Of a stretch of DNA of 64,000 nt, positions 1 through 11,840 are shown in pieces. Within the stretch, counting starts at the first letter, position 1; each line of letters opens with the position of its first letter. The DNA is from Sepiola atlantica (taxonomy: Eukaryota > Mollusca > Cephalopoda > Sepiida > Sepiolidae). Where the stretch lies: NCBI GenBank assembly GCA_963556195.1, contig OY744528.1, forward strand, positions 60,020,161 through 60,084,160, written 5' to 3'. Made by a program: the position numbers and the translations under genes. The notes beneath the pieces were generated by a model. That model had not been told where the DNA came from and did no database searches. It worked only from the letters and a program-made list of their open reading frames with translations.

Positions 1-117
1 GTCGGAGGTGAACTTGTAATCTTTCAGGTCTAACAAATAGCTACAACCAACAATGAGTGCTTCATGCACACCAAACATTCCTGAGGCACGATCTTCGCGG
101 ATTCTGTGAACAAGTCC

Positions 118-205
118 GATTCTTCTCCTTCTCCTCCTTCTCCTCCTCCTCCTCCTCCTCCTCCTCAACAACAGCAACAACCCCACCACCACCACCACCA
201 CCACC

Positions 206-261
<56 letters not shown>

Positions 262-262
262 C
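118..262. repeat. Compound trinucleotide microsatellite
   Basis: The tract runs from TCC-type repeats through ACC repeats to AAC repeats without a break. Reading frames across it give homopolymers (Ser, Pro, Thr, His or Gln on one strand, Val, Gly or Glu on the other), which is what any trinucleotide tract does. I see no codon variation or flanking domain that would indicate a real coding exon. Confidence 0.9.
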
Positions 263-290
263 GGCGGCATCAACATCCAGCAATTTCAAA

Positions 291-470
291 CTTAAGAAAT
301 TATATATTTAATAATATATATAACAAATACTGACCCAGCGGGTTACGAGTGGTCTAGTATATGTAAATTACACACACCTATAAAAGCAATAACTCAATGC
401 CAACTGGCACTTGGAAATGCTGTTAGACAGTCAACATCTACTGTACAATATATACACATCATAATTTCGC
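291..470. repeat. Dispersed repeat, two modules with partners elsewhere in the window
   Basis: Bases 291-355 (AT-rich stretch, then a short GC-rich core of the form GACCCAGCGGGTTACG) match 27181-27265 by eye. Bases 350-460 (ACACACCTATAAAAGCA, then a diverged stretch ending near an AACATC motif) match 5195-5305 in the same order. The second module contains a TATAAAA string, but I see no evidence that it acts as a promoter. The family is not identified. Confidence 0.55.
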
Positions 471-1360
471 CAACGATTAGACCCTTAACCACTCTGGAGC
501 ATTTATCCAAACATGGATCAAATGTTTCGCAGCATAATGAAATTAAAAGGCAAAAGGTATCGGAAGAAGGAAAGAGATCACAGACCTATTTCTTGTTACG
601 GTAGACTGCAAAGCTGTAAAGATGTCAACAATTACACAATTAATTAAACAATTATACTAATATTGTTGACGATAGAGCAACATCAGATGAAACAATGATG
701 AAGTCTATCGATACAGAAATAATTAATTTCATTTGACAACTTGTGAAGGCAACGAAGGGTAAAAATTTGGTAGAATACGTAAGTTCAGAGAGTCTTAAAA
801 CGTTCCAATTAAAAATATGATGTTTCGCTTGAAAGGAGAATTTGAGTATACATGTTCAGTTCGGCTGGCGCTGTGTGCGTTTACGTGTGAAAGTGTGTGT
901 AAATGGGATAGACATCGAAGATATGAGTGTATATTAGCGGGCCTTTTTTGTTAGTGAGAGAGTGTATGTACTGTGTACATGAGTTCGGCTAGTAGTGTGT
1001 ATATGCTGTCGCTATGTTTAGTAGTTCGTGTATGTCTTCCGTTGAGTTTGTCGTCAAGGGGCTTTCGCTTCAAAAGACCTATGAAGGATGTGTTGTACGG
1101 ACGTGTGTTGTCTCTGCAAGAAAACAGGAAAGAGAGGAAGAAAGCTGTGTATTTGTGTGTTTATAGTACGCGCGAATATTCGAGGGTGAATATTTCTTGC
1201 ACTGTGATTGATTAGAAGAAACTACTGATTTGAGCGTTTGTTCAATCGAGGGGCGGTGCGTAAAAACCACATTTGTTGGCTGCTGCTGTTTCCAACAGTA
1301 TAATTAATTTACGAAAAGACTATTAACACGAAAGGATTGTTAAAATAATTAAGTAAAATA
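471..1360. other. No recognisable gene; AT-rich DNA
   Basis: I see no gene, RNA or clear repeat. The stretch 850-1000 is rich in GTGTGT-type strings. A short open frame at 973-1215 has no recognisable domain and I do not support it as a gene. Confidence 0.5.
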
Positions 1361-1558
1361 TACGATCAAGAAAAAGACTTCGTTGAGCGAACCAAGTTCA
1401 ATGCCACTATACAGAACCCACACAAGTCTATAATACAATGCGTGCATAAACTAAACTGCAAATTCGAAATCCTGGGGCCAAAAGACAGGACTACGGGAAT
1501 CTGGACCCTCCGATCAGGTTACTTGAAGGGTTTAGTTACACAAAGGACGATTAACTAA
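1361..1558 (+). pseudogene. Retroelement gag fragment (Ty3/gypsy-like)
   Basis: One frame translates without a stop for about 65 codons, starting YDQEKDFVERTKF and continuing with a Gln-x-Pro-x-x-Ser-Ile-Ile-Gln segment and then a Cys-Lys-Phe-Glu segment ending in KDRTT. This order resembles the capsid region of metazoan Ty3/gypsy Gag. There is no plausible start codon and the C-terminal part loses the family pattern, so it is a relic. A related piece lies at 40035-40362. The assignment rests on pattern memory and is moderate at best. Confidence 0.4.
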
Positions 1559-3060
1559 CCAGATAACTTTTAATAAAAAGAAAAAAAAAGAAATGGACAG
1601 GGATGAGAAACAGGAACAGTAACAACATAAATGAGAAACGAAAATGACAGATTCACTAGAAGAACGAACAAGAGGTAACGAAAGAGAATGGCCAACACGT
1701 CACCACGAACATACGCAGAAGAGAGCAGTGTAATACAAGTCAAATTTCGCCCACTTATATTACGTGGATGCCGTCAGTGATTGTCTGACGAAACGATTCA
1801 TCTGCATAGTCGGCAAGACCGATTTCTCGACTATTCCGACTATTTGTTTACATCTAAGCGTTTTCGGGTTTCCACCGGCTTTGCTTTCTTTGGGAAAGCT
1901 ATTTTCCCACTTCCATCGCAACACACAAAGCGATCATGGAGGCCGTAGACAATTAATTTTTCGTGTCAGCATCACTACATTAATTTTGCGTGTCAACATC
2001 ACTACATTACGGAGGATGAATTAACCATTCTAAGGTTAATGGGGAGCATGAACACCACATACCGCCAACGTAAAATACTTGAAAGATTATTGATAAATAA
2101 CATAATAAAAGATCATAAAGAGATGTACACCACAACCAAGTTCAGGATCAGATGCAAATAATGAGGCAGAGAATTTGTAATGAAATAAATTGAATTTTCA
2201 GCCCTAGGAAATCTATATTCAATCTACCAAAAAGCTCATTTCGGGTGGTATGTAATTCCTAAAGTAAATTAAAAAGAGTAGAATGCACGAACCCTTAAAT
2301 AGGAACATTCCAAAGTATTTGTAATACGTATACCCGATATAATGTTGAATGGCGTATCTTTTCCGATGCAAGTCGACACAGAGAAAATGAGCGAACAGAA
2401 AATTCGACAGAATTGCAATTAAAATAATGGCCACTTTCGAAGGGTCATTCGTAACAAAACCCGCTTCAAATTGATTCCCATCACAGTGGTAGCATGTAAT
2501 AAAAATGATGGACAATTACGAATTGACGTGTTGAAGGTGAACACTACAGAACTTATGAATTCGATGGAGGCATAAATATGGTATAGGATTGTGAAGAGAT
2601 TAGAAGGGGCGCAACACTTTCATTGAAGATAGTCGTAATCTAAAAGGTTGCCGGTGCATATCTTACGCAATATTTAAAAAGACTTCCATTGCCAAATGTT
2701 TAACCAATTAGCAAGAATTAAGTATTTTGAAAAAAAAAATGAGCTTAAATCAGTTGAAATCAATCATTATTCTAAACCAGCCGGTAGATTTACTAACGTG
2801 GACTTTTCCATGTGTTGGTACAAATACTTCGAGACATTTTACAAATGGCTATTGTAAAAGATAAATATATCAGAACGATGTATTTGTGGGCGCGTTTACT
2901 AAAGAATAATTGGAACACAAAACGAAGCAGCAGATGACTCGTTACCGTAGGATGCTTAAAATGCCCTTCATAGATTCATAGAGTTGTTTATTATTATGTT
3001 GTAGTTGCCCAGGGGACGAGCTGTAGACAATGATGATGATGAACAGGCAGGGTAGACGAG
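1559..3060. other. No recognisable gene
   Basis: This is AT-rich DNA with short open frames of 80-100 codons (1764-2024 plus, 2219-2515 minus) that contain no domain I recognise. I see no RNA gene and no tandem repeat longer than two copies. Confidence 0.5.
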
Positions 3061-3330
3061 AAAATGTCATCGTTGTCATGTAGACGAGGTTTGGTCGATC
3101 GTCGTCGTCGCCGTGTTTAAGTCACGGGGAGTCGGTTGAAGAGTCGCGGTCGTCGTCGTAGAATGACGTTGGCACGGCTGGCAGAAATTCTAGTAGAAGG
3201 AGTTGCCGGTGGAGACGGCGTTCTGTCGCGCAACGATGGTGGGATGAACCCCAAAGGACGTCTCAGTGAAAAAAAAACGCAGTTTTTATATACTGCTGGA
3301 TCTACTGCTGCTGATACGCTTTGATGAGAT
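3061..3330. other. GC-richer island with CGTCGTCG-type strings
   Basis: Base composition rises sharply relative to the flanks, with many CpG and GTCGTC strings between 3090 and 3260. A 62-codon plus-strand frame (3136-3324) and a 107-codon minus-strand frame overlap here, both rich in Arg, and neither shows a known motif. It could be a first exon or CpG-rich promoter of a host gene that continues elsewhere, or just a repeat. The sequence does not decide this. Confidence 0.25.
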
Positions 3331-3564
3331 TTGATTAGCACATATATATCTGTGTAGGTGTAGAGTGTGGACGTAATGTGTGGGCGAAATGAGATTGTGC
3401 GGCAAAAAAAATAAAGTGTATTTTTTTGACACACGAGCATAGTGGTTCGCAGATAAAACCTCCAGTTTATTAAAATTGCCGAATCGTTAACAGGGGTGGG
3501 GCTACAACAGGCCGGACAATAAATATCACAAGAAGATCACCCAATAATATCTCTATTCAGAAAG

Positions 3565-3640
3565 TTATTGTCAGCAAACAAGTTTGAAAAGTTATTGTCA
3601 GCAAACAAGTTTGAAAAGTTATTGTCAGCAGAAGCAAACA
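3565..3640. repeat. 27-bp tandem repeat, about 2.7 copies
   Basis: The unit TTATTGTCAGCAAACAAG plus nine more bases begins at 3565, 3592 and 3619. The first two copies are identical and the third diverges after its first dozen bases. Confidence 0.9.
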
Positions 3641-3839
3641 TTGAATATAAAATATAAAACATTAGTTTGAAGAACGGAATTCTTCGATTTTTTTTTGACG
3701 GAAATGTTTACTAAAGTCGGACCACACATCTTTAGAATTCATATTCAACCCCATAAAGAATTGTCGAAGATTACTTCAAAATTGTACCTATTTCCTTACA
3801 TACGTAAAAATACTATTGCTCTTCCACAAGATAACATCC

Positions 3840-4860
3840 CATATTAAGCAAAATAGTAAAAAGACTAAACTAAATATATGGAGTAAGTGCTAAATGATAG
3901 CTAGACCCTTCAAAGAAATGAGAGAGAAACTAACCATCGACAAGGGCGTAATATGCAGTTGAGATAGCTTCATAAACTTTAAGAAAGGACATATTTCAGA
4001 ACGCACATAATGACATATAGTTCGGCATAAGTGCAACACAAAAATGCAAAATATTCAATACTTCGGCATAAGTGCAACACAAAAATGCAAAAAATTCAAT
4101 ACTTCGGCATAAGTGCAACACAAAAATGCAAACAATTCAATACATCGGCATAAGTGCAACACAAAAATGCAAAAAATTCAAGTCTGGTACCTAGGATATT
4201 TAAAACAAAAATAAAGAAGTACATTATACAATGTCCCAAATGGGCGGAAATTAATAAAATCTCCCAAAATAAAATTCAACCGTGAGCGAGTAAAAAATAA
4301 TAATTGAGTAGCGTCAACATTGATCGTGTACACATCAACGATATAGGGTTATTCTAGTTGTTAATATATTCACTTTAGAGAAAAACTTAACTAATAAAAG
4401 TCACAGACAGAAAAACCACCACCATAAAACAAGTACTAAAAACAATATTCTATAAAAATGGAGTACTCAAAAACGATAATCCACAACTCTTTAAGAAAGA
4501 CCAATATATATATATATTGAACATTTAAGGATAATTTAGAAACAAATATATTTCAATAATGAGACGCCGTTTTCTTTTTTTCTGCTTTCTATACCGATTT
4601 ATACATTGTTTTTTCCTTTGTTTCTTTTTAAAAACTTTATAGTTTGAAATGTTTTCTGTCTTTTTTCTTATTGAAAATAACCGATTCAGTCGTTATTTTA
4701 TGTGAATATGAATATTAGTGCTAAGAATAATGTTTTTTGTCGTTTTTGGCGGAGGATGTACAGTCGTCACAGATAATGCACCAAAATCTTGCGACAAGAA
4801 CCTATGTTCATGACTAAAACGTGTCTCGCAATCCAATGCTATTTCAAAGAGAATGGTGCA
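3840..4860. repeat. Dispersed repeat, copy 1 (partner at 55320-55860)
   Basis: Several blocks occur in the same order in both places. Examples are TATTAAGCAAA; ACCAT-GACAAG followed by GTAATATGCAGT-GAGATA; GATCGTG-ACAC-TCAA; ACAATATT; and a block around TTCATG-CTA-AACGT. This copy is about twice as long as the partner because of insertions, including the 41-bp tandem repeat at 4021-4180. I cannot name the family. Confidence 0.5.
4021..4180. repeat. 41-bp tandem repeat, four copies
   Basis: Units begin at 4021, 4062, 4103 and 4144 with TTCGGCATAAGTGCAACAC followed by an A-rich half. Only a few bases differ between copies. The array sits inside the dispersed repeat whose partner at 55.5 kb has a single, non-expanded and diverged version of this stretch. 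Confidence 0.92.
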
Positions 4861-5194
4861 AACTGTGAGAATGGGAGTAAAGTCGTCGGTCTCTCCATTT
4901 CACGAGAAAATAGACACCTACATACTCAGATTGCACTTTTATTACCGAACGATTTCACACACAGGAAGATAAGCAAAGTCCCTCCCCATAAACAAGAAGT
5001 CAAATCAGATCTCACATAGAAATGTCATGAAGAAACCGAACTTAGACTAAGATCTCAGTTACAGTGAGATCACCCCTAAAAAGAGGCCAAGAGAGATAGG
5101 TAGAAAAAGAATACAGACCACTGATAATAATCAGGAGAAGCACAAGAACAACCAACGGATTACAACATCTTAGATTGAGGGAGAGGTAGGATCG
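4861..5194. other. No recognisable gene
   Basis: A 76-codon open frame (4789-5019, plus) overlaps the end of the dispersed repeat and has no recognisable motif. Nothing else is evident. Confidence 0.4.
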
Positions 5195-5310
5195 TATTCA
5201 AATGACACACACCTATAAAAGCAAAAACACCCTTATCAATCAGCACTCGTAAATGATGTTAGCCCGTGAACATCGACTCAACGTACACTATAACATTTAT
5301 TATTTATTTA
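5195..5310. repeat. Dispersed repeat, partner of 350-460
   Basis: It shares ACACACCTATAAAAGCA and the following diverged stretch (GCAC-x-x-GTAAATG-TGTTAG and a later AACATC-ACT pattern) with 350-460, in the same orientation and order. Confidence 0.55.
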
Positions 5311-5623
5311 CTTAATACGTGATTAAAACAAAATTAGGAACGAAAACTAAACTTAATTATGGTTTTCTTTAAATAAAAACACACTGATAGTTTTTGTTTT
5401 TTCAAGTTACGAATACGACATTTTGAAAGAATATGATTTGTTCCAGAGACACACCGCTTGTCTACTACTAATGAAGAGTTGGTATATGTCTGTATGCAGC
5501 CGGAACTATACTATTACTTCTATTAACGTACTTCTCATCCGGTAATTCCTGATGTGGTATTCACTCTGAGCGGAAGTTTTGAGGTAATATCAGCCGTATG
5601 TACATCCCGGTCAGAGGAGATGA

Positions 5624-5690
5624 CATACAGCGCATAGTACTTACAAATGGTCACCCATCTGCTACTGGCCTGACTAAACGTGATCTAACA
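5624..5690 (-). pseudogene. 5S rRNA-like relic
   Basis: Read on the minus strand, this segment contains GATGGGTGACC, an exact match to the conserved 3' half of metazoan 5S rRNA. Upstream are a diverged GTTAG...ACGT...GGCCAGTA stretch and downstream a diverged ...GTACTA-GCGCTGTA stretch. Both lie at the positions expected for the box C region and 3' stem of 5S rRNA. Identity outside the core is only moderate by eye and the 5' half is not clear, so it is not an active gene. It could be a pseudogene or the head of a 5S-derived SINE. Confidence 0.5.
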
Positions 5691-5938
5691 AAACTGATGT
5701 GTCAATGTAATTATGTAGATTTGGTATCTGTATTTTTGAATCCGAAACTATACTATTAATTCTCAATGTACTATTGCACTATCTTTCAATGCTCAATTTA
5801 GGTGGTATCTGTTATCTGTCATGAGACGATCCTCCCAGGCATTACCCCACCCCCAACTTGGGAGGCGAAATCAAGTATATGTTCGTTCGTCATAATAGCA
5901 TTCCCCAGGCTAGCAAAAATATGAGACGGGGGGGGACA

Positions 5939-5940
<2 letters not shown>

Positions 5941-5973
<33 letters not shown>

Positions 5974-6000
5974 GTAGTAGTAGTAGTAGTAGTAGTAGTA
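5941..6000. repeat. (ATT)n then (AGT)n microsatellite
   Basis: About ten ATT units pass directly into about nine AGT units, consistent with one point change in a trinucleotide repeat that then spread. Confidence 0.95.
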
Positions 6001-6870
6001 TATATCAATATCTAAAAAAATATAATAAAATTAAATACACGTTATCATCAAGAAGGGGTCTTGCGGTATTCGCAACACGTCTTGTGCTTACATCAGAACT
6101 TCCTACAGACGTCTGTGTATGTATTTTATTTGTTTTGAATAACCCGATCATCAGGTAAGTCATTGGTCAACTGAGCATGAGAATCAGTAGAATGAAAAAT
6201 AGGATCTAGCGGATGAGCTGTCTCGTAGGGTAATAAATGGAAATGTAGCAACAGGCATCAGATGCATTGACGTAGACATCTTGGGTTGATGACCGGCTGG
6301 ACGTAAAGACCACTGAGAGTGAGACGCACATCGCTTTTGTGATGGCATATCTGGAGTGCAGAAGAGGAATACTCTAATATAAAACATGAACATTCGTTTG
6401 CGTCCAATGGCTGTACCGCGTCATTTTAAGAGTCGGGTTGGGTCTATTTTAGATTTTCGCCATTTAAGAAACTTTAAGCTAAGGAATTCCTCGATGTAAA
6501 AATGAGAATTGAAAAGTCCAACGTGTTATGCGGGGGGGGGGATGAAGTGATGTCACTGCGACTGAAGCCCGAGTTGCAGTCATAGCTTGTAAGTCAGGAT
6601 TTAGTTCTTCCACCCGAGAAAACATTTTGCGAGGCCCAAGTCTTCACGTTACTTCTTGATACTCGTGGAGTATGAGGTGCTTGTCGTCATTAATTTATTT
6701 GTATCTTTCTATTCTGTATATCGTTTCTCTTCTGATTTTATGGATAGTAGAGGTGTTTATTAGAAGTAGAAGGCGAGATCTTTCCCCATATTGATGCGCA
6801 GTGTTTAGTCGCAAGAGTAAAGCAGTCAGGATTGTTGGTCGCAATGGTTTAAAATCTCAGGCGATGATGA
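6001..6870. other. No recognisable gene
   Basis: The stretch is AT-rich and contains a run of ten G at 6532-6541. A 69-codon minus-strand frame at 6184-6393 has no motif I can assign. Confidence 0.45.
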
Positions 6871-6873
6871 TGT

Positions 6874-6932
6874 TGTTTGATTGTTTGTTTGATTGTTTGT
6901 TTGATTGTTTGTTTGATTGTTTGTTTGATTGT
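6874..6932. repeat. 12-bp tandem repeat (GTTTGATTGTTT type)
   Basis: The string TTTGATTGTTTG repeats head to tail about five times without interruption, preceded by a short GATGATGATG run. Confidence 0.92.
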
Positions 6933-7000
6933 CACCGTTCGCACTTCACCTGTACATGAATGTTTTAGATGGTGGAAGGACGGACGAATAACTTAAATAA

Positions 7001-7330
7001 AGGGAAAATGAAAAGAGAAGAGAGGAGAGGAATGGAATTACGTAAATAATTAAGAGAGAAGGAAATAAGAGATACGAGAGAGGGAGAGAGAAAGTCTATT
7101 ATGAAATGACAATGTATTTTTATTTTGTGAAATCCTTTGACTTTATAATGAAATGCAAGTAATTAAAGAGGGAGAAAGCGGAAAGAGAAGAGAGAAAGGA
7201 AAGTAAGGGAAGAGAGAGGACAAAAGAGATACAGATGAGAAGAGGAAAGAGAAGGAGTCTATGATGACATCACAATGCATTCTGATTTTGGGAAATACTT
7301 TGACGTTGTAATTCTTGTGAAAACATAATT
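7001..7330. repeat. Purine-rich segment present as two diverged direct copies
   Basis: Each copy has a GA-rich run (AGAGAAG, GAGAGAGG) followed by an AGTCTAT-ATGA, ATCACAATGCATT-type and AATACTTTGAC-type stretch. The first ends near 7150 and the second near 7320. They differ at roughly one base in five by eye. Confidence 0.6.
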
Positions 7331-8072
7331 TTCAACTTTTATAAACGTGTCGAAAACCAGCCTTATGCGTTTTACTGTGGGTCCGTTACTCTTTTGTGAA
7401 GAATCCCACTTCTGACACCAGTTTTATGAACGTGATCCTATGACATCAATTTTATAAACGTGTAAATTAGCATTGAATGTTAATTATGTGTAAGGTTGGA
7501 AAATCCCCGCCCCCCTCACCACGCGTCTCCTATCCTTTATGTTTTAATCAGGTCCGCGGGTCACATGCTAAGACCCGCGGTAGTAAAACGACTTTTCATT
7601 AAAACGATAAAAGGGTGAACAGCAAGTAATCATGGTAGAGAAAGAACGGGACACATTTGAATCACAGTTCATAAACATAAATATAAGAAATAAAACACTT
7701 GTACGAATTAACAGAAAGCGAGATTATGCAAACTTAACAAGACCAAATAAAAGTTCTGCTCTGGGGAGTTTTTGATATGGGGCTGGTTTAGATAAGATCG
7801 AGAATGGTTGATCAGTCCAGAGTTATAAAAATTGCAAAATATGAAAGTTAAAAATAAGTAATTTGTTTTCGTTTTTTTTTCATAGGGCACATATCTTTTT
7901 ATAGCCTTTTTTGTCTGTTAATTGACCGCTGAGTGGAAGATATTACACAGGATGTTAGGTCCATTCTTTCTCGGATCCTTGTATACAGGGATATAGCTTT
8001 CGATTGAAGTGCTGGATCGGCACAACATCTTGACACGACTTCACCCCTCCGCTCTTGAAATCTGACTGTCTT
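7331..8072. other. No recognisable gene; one short perfect inverted repeat
   Basis: CCGCGGGTC at 7554-7562 and GACCCGCGG at 7572-7580 are perfect inverted repeats separated by nine bases. The only other open frame (7708-7890, minus, 60 codons) is AT-rich and has no motif. Confidence 0.6.
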
Positions 8073-8300
8073 GTCTTTTGCGGATAGTTTTTTGTGTGGA
8101 GTTTTCGGCTATATAAAAGATATTGTCACATAATTTTAGATTCTGATGTCCGTCTTTCGCGGATAGTTTTTAGTGTGGAGTTGACAGCTATATGAAGGAT
8201 ATTTGTACAGAATTTTGATTCTGAATCCGTCCTTCGACGATAGTTTTTCGGTGGCGAGATATAGGTAATTTCGTATCCAGAAAGGAAATCATTGCCTCCG
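8073..8300. repeat. 79-bp degenerate tandem repeat, about three copies
   Basis: Units begin at 8073, 8152 and 8229 with GTC-TT-GCGGATAG followed by a TGTGGAG and GCTATAT-A-GATAT stretch. The element GTC-CTT-GCGG-ATA matches in order the equivalent part of the 89-bp satellite just downstream, so these look like decayed relatives at the array edge. Confidence 0.7.
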
Positions 8301-10799
8301 TCTATATGGTAAACTTTGTCGGATTGGATTATTCCTTGTGAATCTCCTTTTGTTTTTTTTTTGTATGCGGGGATTTATTATTTCGATTTCTGCTTGGTCG
8401 GAAGCAAATCTTGGAAACGTCATCTTACTCCACCGTTGAAATTCGTCCCTTGTACGGGGATATATATTATTTCGATTTCTGCTTGGTCGGCAGCAAATCT
8501 TGGAAACGTCATCTTTCCTCCACCGTTGAAATTCGTCCCTTGTGCGGGGATATATATTATTTCGATTTCTGCTTGGTCGGCAGCAAATCTTGGAAACGTC
8601 ATCTTACTCCACCGTTGAAATTCGTCCCTTGTGCGGGGATATATATTATTTCAATTTCTGCTTGGTCGGCAGCAAATCTTGGAAACGTCATCTTTCCTCC
8701 ACCGTTGAAATTCGTCCCTTGTGCGGGGATATATATTATTTCGATTTCTGCTTGGTCGGCAGCAAATCTTGGAAACGTCATCTTTCCTCCACCGTTGAAA
8801 TTCGTCCCTTGTGCGGGGATATATATTATTTCGATTTCTGCTTGGTCGGCAGCAAATCTTGGAAACGTCATCTTACTCCACCGTTGAACTTCGTCCCTTG
8901 TGCGGGGATATATATAATTTCGATTTCTGCTTGGTCGGCAGCAACTCTTGGAAACGTCATCTTACTCAACCGTTGAAATTCGTCCCTTGTGCGGGGATAT
9001 ATATTATTTCGATTTCTGCTTGGTCGGCAGCAAATCTTGGAAACGTCATCTTACTCCACCGTTGAACTTCGTCCCTTGTGCGGGGATATATATTATTTCG
9101 ATTTCTGCTTGGTCAGCATCAAATCTTGGAAACGTCATCTTACTCCACCGTTGAAATTCGTCCCTTGTGCGGGGATATATATTATTTCGATTTCTGCTTG
9201 GTCGGCAGCAAATCTTGGAAACGTCATCTTACTCCACCGTTGAAATTCGTCCCTTGTACGGGGATATATATAATTTCGATTTCTGCTTGGTCGGCAGCAA
9301 ATCTTGGAAACGTCATCTTTCCTCCACCGTTGAAATTCGTCCCTTGTGCGGGGATATATATTATTTCGATTTCTCCTTGGTCGGCAGCAAATCTTGGAAA
9401 CGTCATCTTACTCCACCGTTGAAATTCGTCCCTTGTGCGGGGATATATATTATTTCGATTTCTGCTTGGTCGGCAGCAAATCTTGGAAACGTCATCTTAC
9501 TCCACCGTTGAAATTCGTCCCTTGTGCGGGGATATATATTATTTCGATTTCTGCTTGGTCGGCAGCAAATCTTGGAAACGTCATCTTACTCCACCGTTGA
9601 AATTCGTCCCTTGTACGGGGATATATATAATTTCGATTTCTGCTTGGTCGGCAGCAAATCTTGGAAACGTCATCTTTCCTCCACCGTTGAAATTCGTCCC
9701 TTGTGCGGGGATATATATTATTTCGATTTCTGCTTGGTCGGCAGCAAATCTTGGAAACGTCATCTTACTCCACCGTTGAAATTCGTCCCTTGTGCGGGGA
9801 TATATATTATTTCGATTTTTGCTTGGTCGGCAGCAAATCTTGGAAACGTCATCTTACTCCACCGTTGAAATTCGTCCCTTGTACGGGGATATATATAATT
9901 TCGATTTCTGCTTGGTCGGCAGCAAATCTTGGAAACGTCATCTTACTCCACCGTTGAAATTCGTCCCTTGTGCGGGGATATATATTATTTCGATTTCTGC
10001 TTGGTCGGCAGCAAATCTTGGAAACGTCATCTTACTCCACCGTTGAAATTCGTCCCTTGTGCGGGGATATATATTATTTCAATTTCTGCTTGGTCGGCAG
10101 CAAATCTTGTAAATGTCATCTTTCCTCCACCGTTGAAATTCGTCCCTTGTGCGGGGATATATATTATTTCGATTTCTGCTTGGTCGGCAGCAAATCTTGG
10201 AAACGTCATCTTTCCTCCACCGTTGAAATTCGTCCCTTGTGCGGGGATATATATTATTTCGATTTCTGCTTGGTCGGCAGCAAATCTTGGAAACGTCATC
10301 TTACTCCACCGTTGAAATTCGTCCCTTGTACGGGGATATATATTATTTCGATTTCTGCTTGGTCGGCAGCAAATCTTAGAAACGTCATCTTACTCCACCG
10401 TTGAAATTCGTCCCTTGTGCGGGGATATATATTATTTCAATTTCTGCTTGGTCGGCAGCAAATCTTGTAAATGTCATCTTTCCTCCACCGTTGAAATTCG
10501 TCCCTTGTGCGGGGATATATATTATTTCGATTTCTGCTTGGTCGGCAGCAAATCTTGGAAACGTCATCTTACTTCACCGTTGAAATTCGTCCCTTGTGCG
10601 GGGATATATATTATTTCGATTTCTGCTTGGTCGGCAGCAAATCTTGGAAACGTCATCTTACTCCACCGTTGAAATTCGTCCCTTGTGCGGGGATATATAT
10701 TATTTCGATTTCTGCTTGGTCGGCAGCAAATCTTGGAAACGTCATCTTACTCCACCGTTGAAATTCGTCCCTTGTGCGGGGATATATATATTATTCTTA

Positions 10800-11840
10800 T
10801 TTATGCTTGGTCGGCAGCAAATCTTGGAAACGTCATCTTACTCCACCGTTGAAATTCGTCCCTTGTTCGAGGATATATATTATTTCGATTTCTGCTTGGT
10901 CGGCAGCAAATCTTGGAAACGTCATCTTACTCCACCGTTGAAATTCGTCCCTTGTGCGGGGATATATATTATTTCGATTTCTGCTTGGTCGGCAGCAAAT
11001 CTTGGAAACGTCATCTTACTCCACCGTTGAAATTCGTCCCTTGTGCGGGGATATATATATTATTCTTATTTATGCTTGGTCGGCAGCAAATCTTGGAAAC
11101 GTCATCTTACTCCACCGTTGAAATTCGTCCCTTGTTCGAGGATATATATTATTTCGATTTCTGCTTGGTCGGCAGCAAATCTTGGAAACGTCATCTTACT
11201 CCACCGTTGAAATTCGTCCCTTGTGCGGGGATATATATTATTTCGATTTCTGCTTGGTCGGCAGCAAATCTTAGAAACGTCATCTTACTCCACCGTTGAA
11301 ATTCGTCCCTTGTGCGGGGATATATATTATTTCGATTTCTGCTTGGTCGGCAGCAAATCTTAGAAACGTCATCTTACTCCACCGTTGAAATTCGTCCCTT
11401 GTTCGAGGATATATATTATTTCGATTTCTGCTTGGTCGGCAGCAAATCTTAGAAACGTCATCTTACTCCACCGTTGAAATTCGTCCCTTGTTCGAGGATA
11501 TATATTATTTCGATTTCTGCTTGGTCGGCAGCAAATCTTGGAAACGTCATCTTACTCCACCGTTGAAATTCGTCCCTTGTGCGGGGATATATATTATTTC
11601 GATTTCTGCTTGGTCGGCAGCAAATCTTAGAAACGTCATCTTACTCCACCGTTGAAATTCGTCCCTTGTGCGGGGATATATATTATTTCGATTTCTGCTT
11701 GGTCGGCAGCAAATCTTGGAAACGTCATCTTACTCCACCGTTGAAATTCGTCCCTTGTGCGGGGATATATATTATTTCGATTTCTGCTTGGTCGGCAGCA
11801 AATCTTAGAAACGTCATCTTACTCCACCGTTGAAATTCGT
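10800..11840. repeat. Higher-order block H4, copies near 15.9-16.9 kb and 20.1-21.1 kb
   Basis: A 91-bp unit with CTTATTTATG, a GTTCGAGG unit, two CTTAGAA units, two GTTCGAGG units and then the 178-bp dimers appear in the same order at offsets of 5083 and 9281 bp. Confidence 0.85.

Noticed and set aside
57..333. Open frames with poly-Ser/Pro/Thr, poly-His/Gln or poly-Val/Gly
   Set aside because: Pure trinucleotide repeat read in different frames; no coding context.
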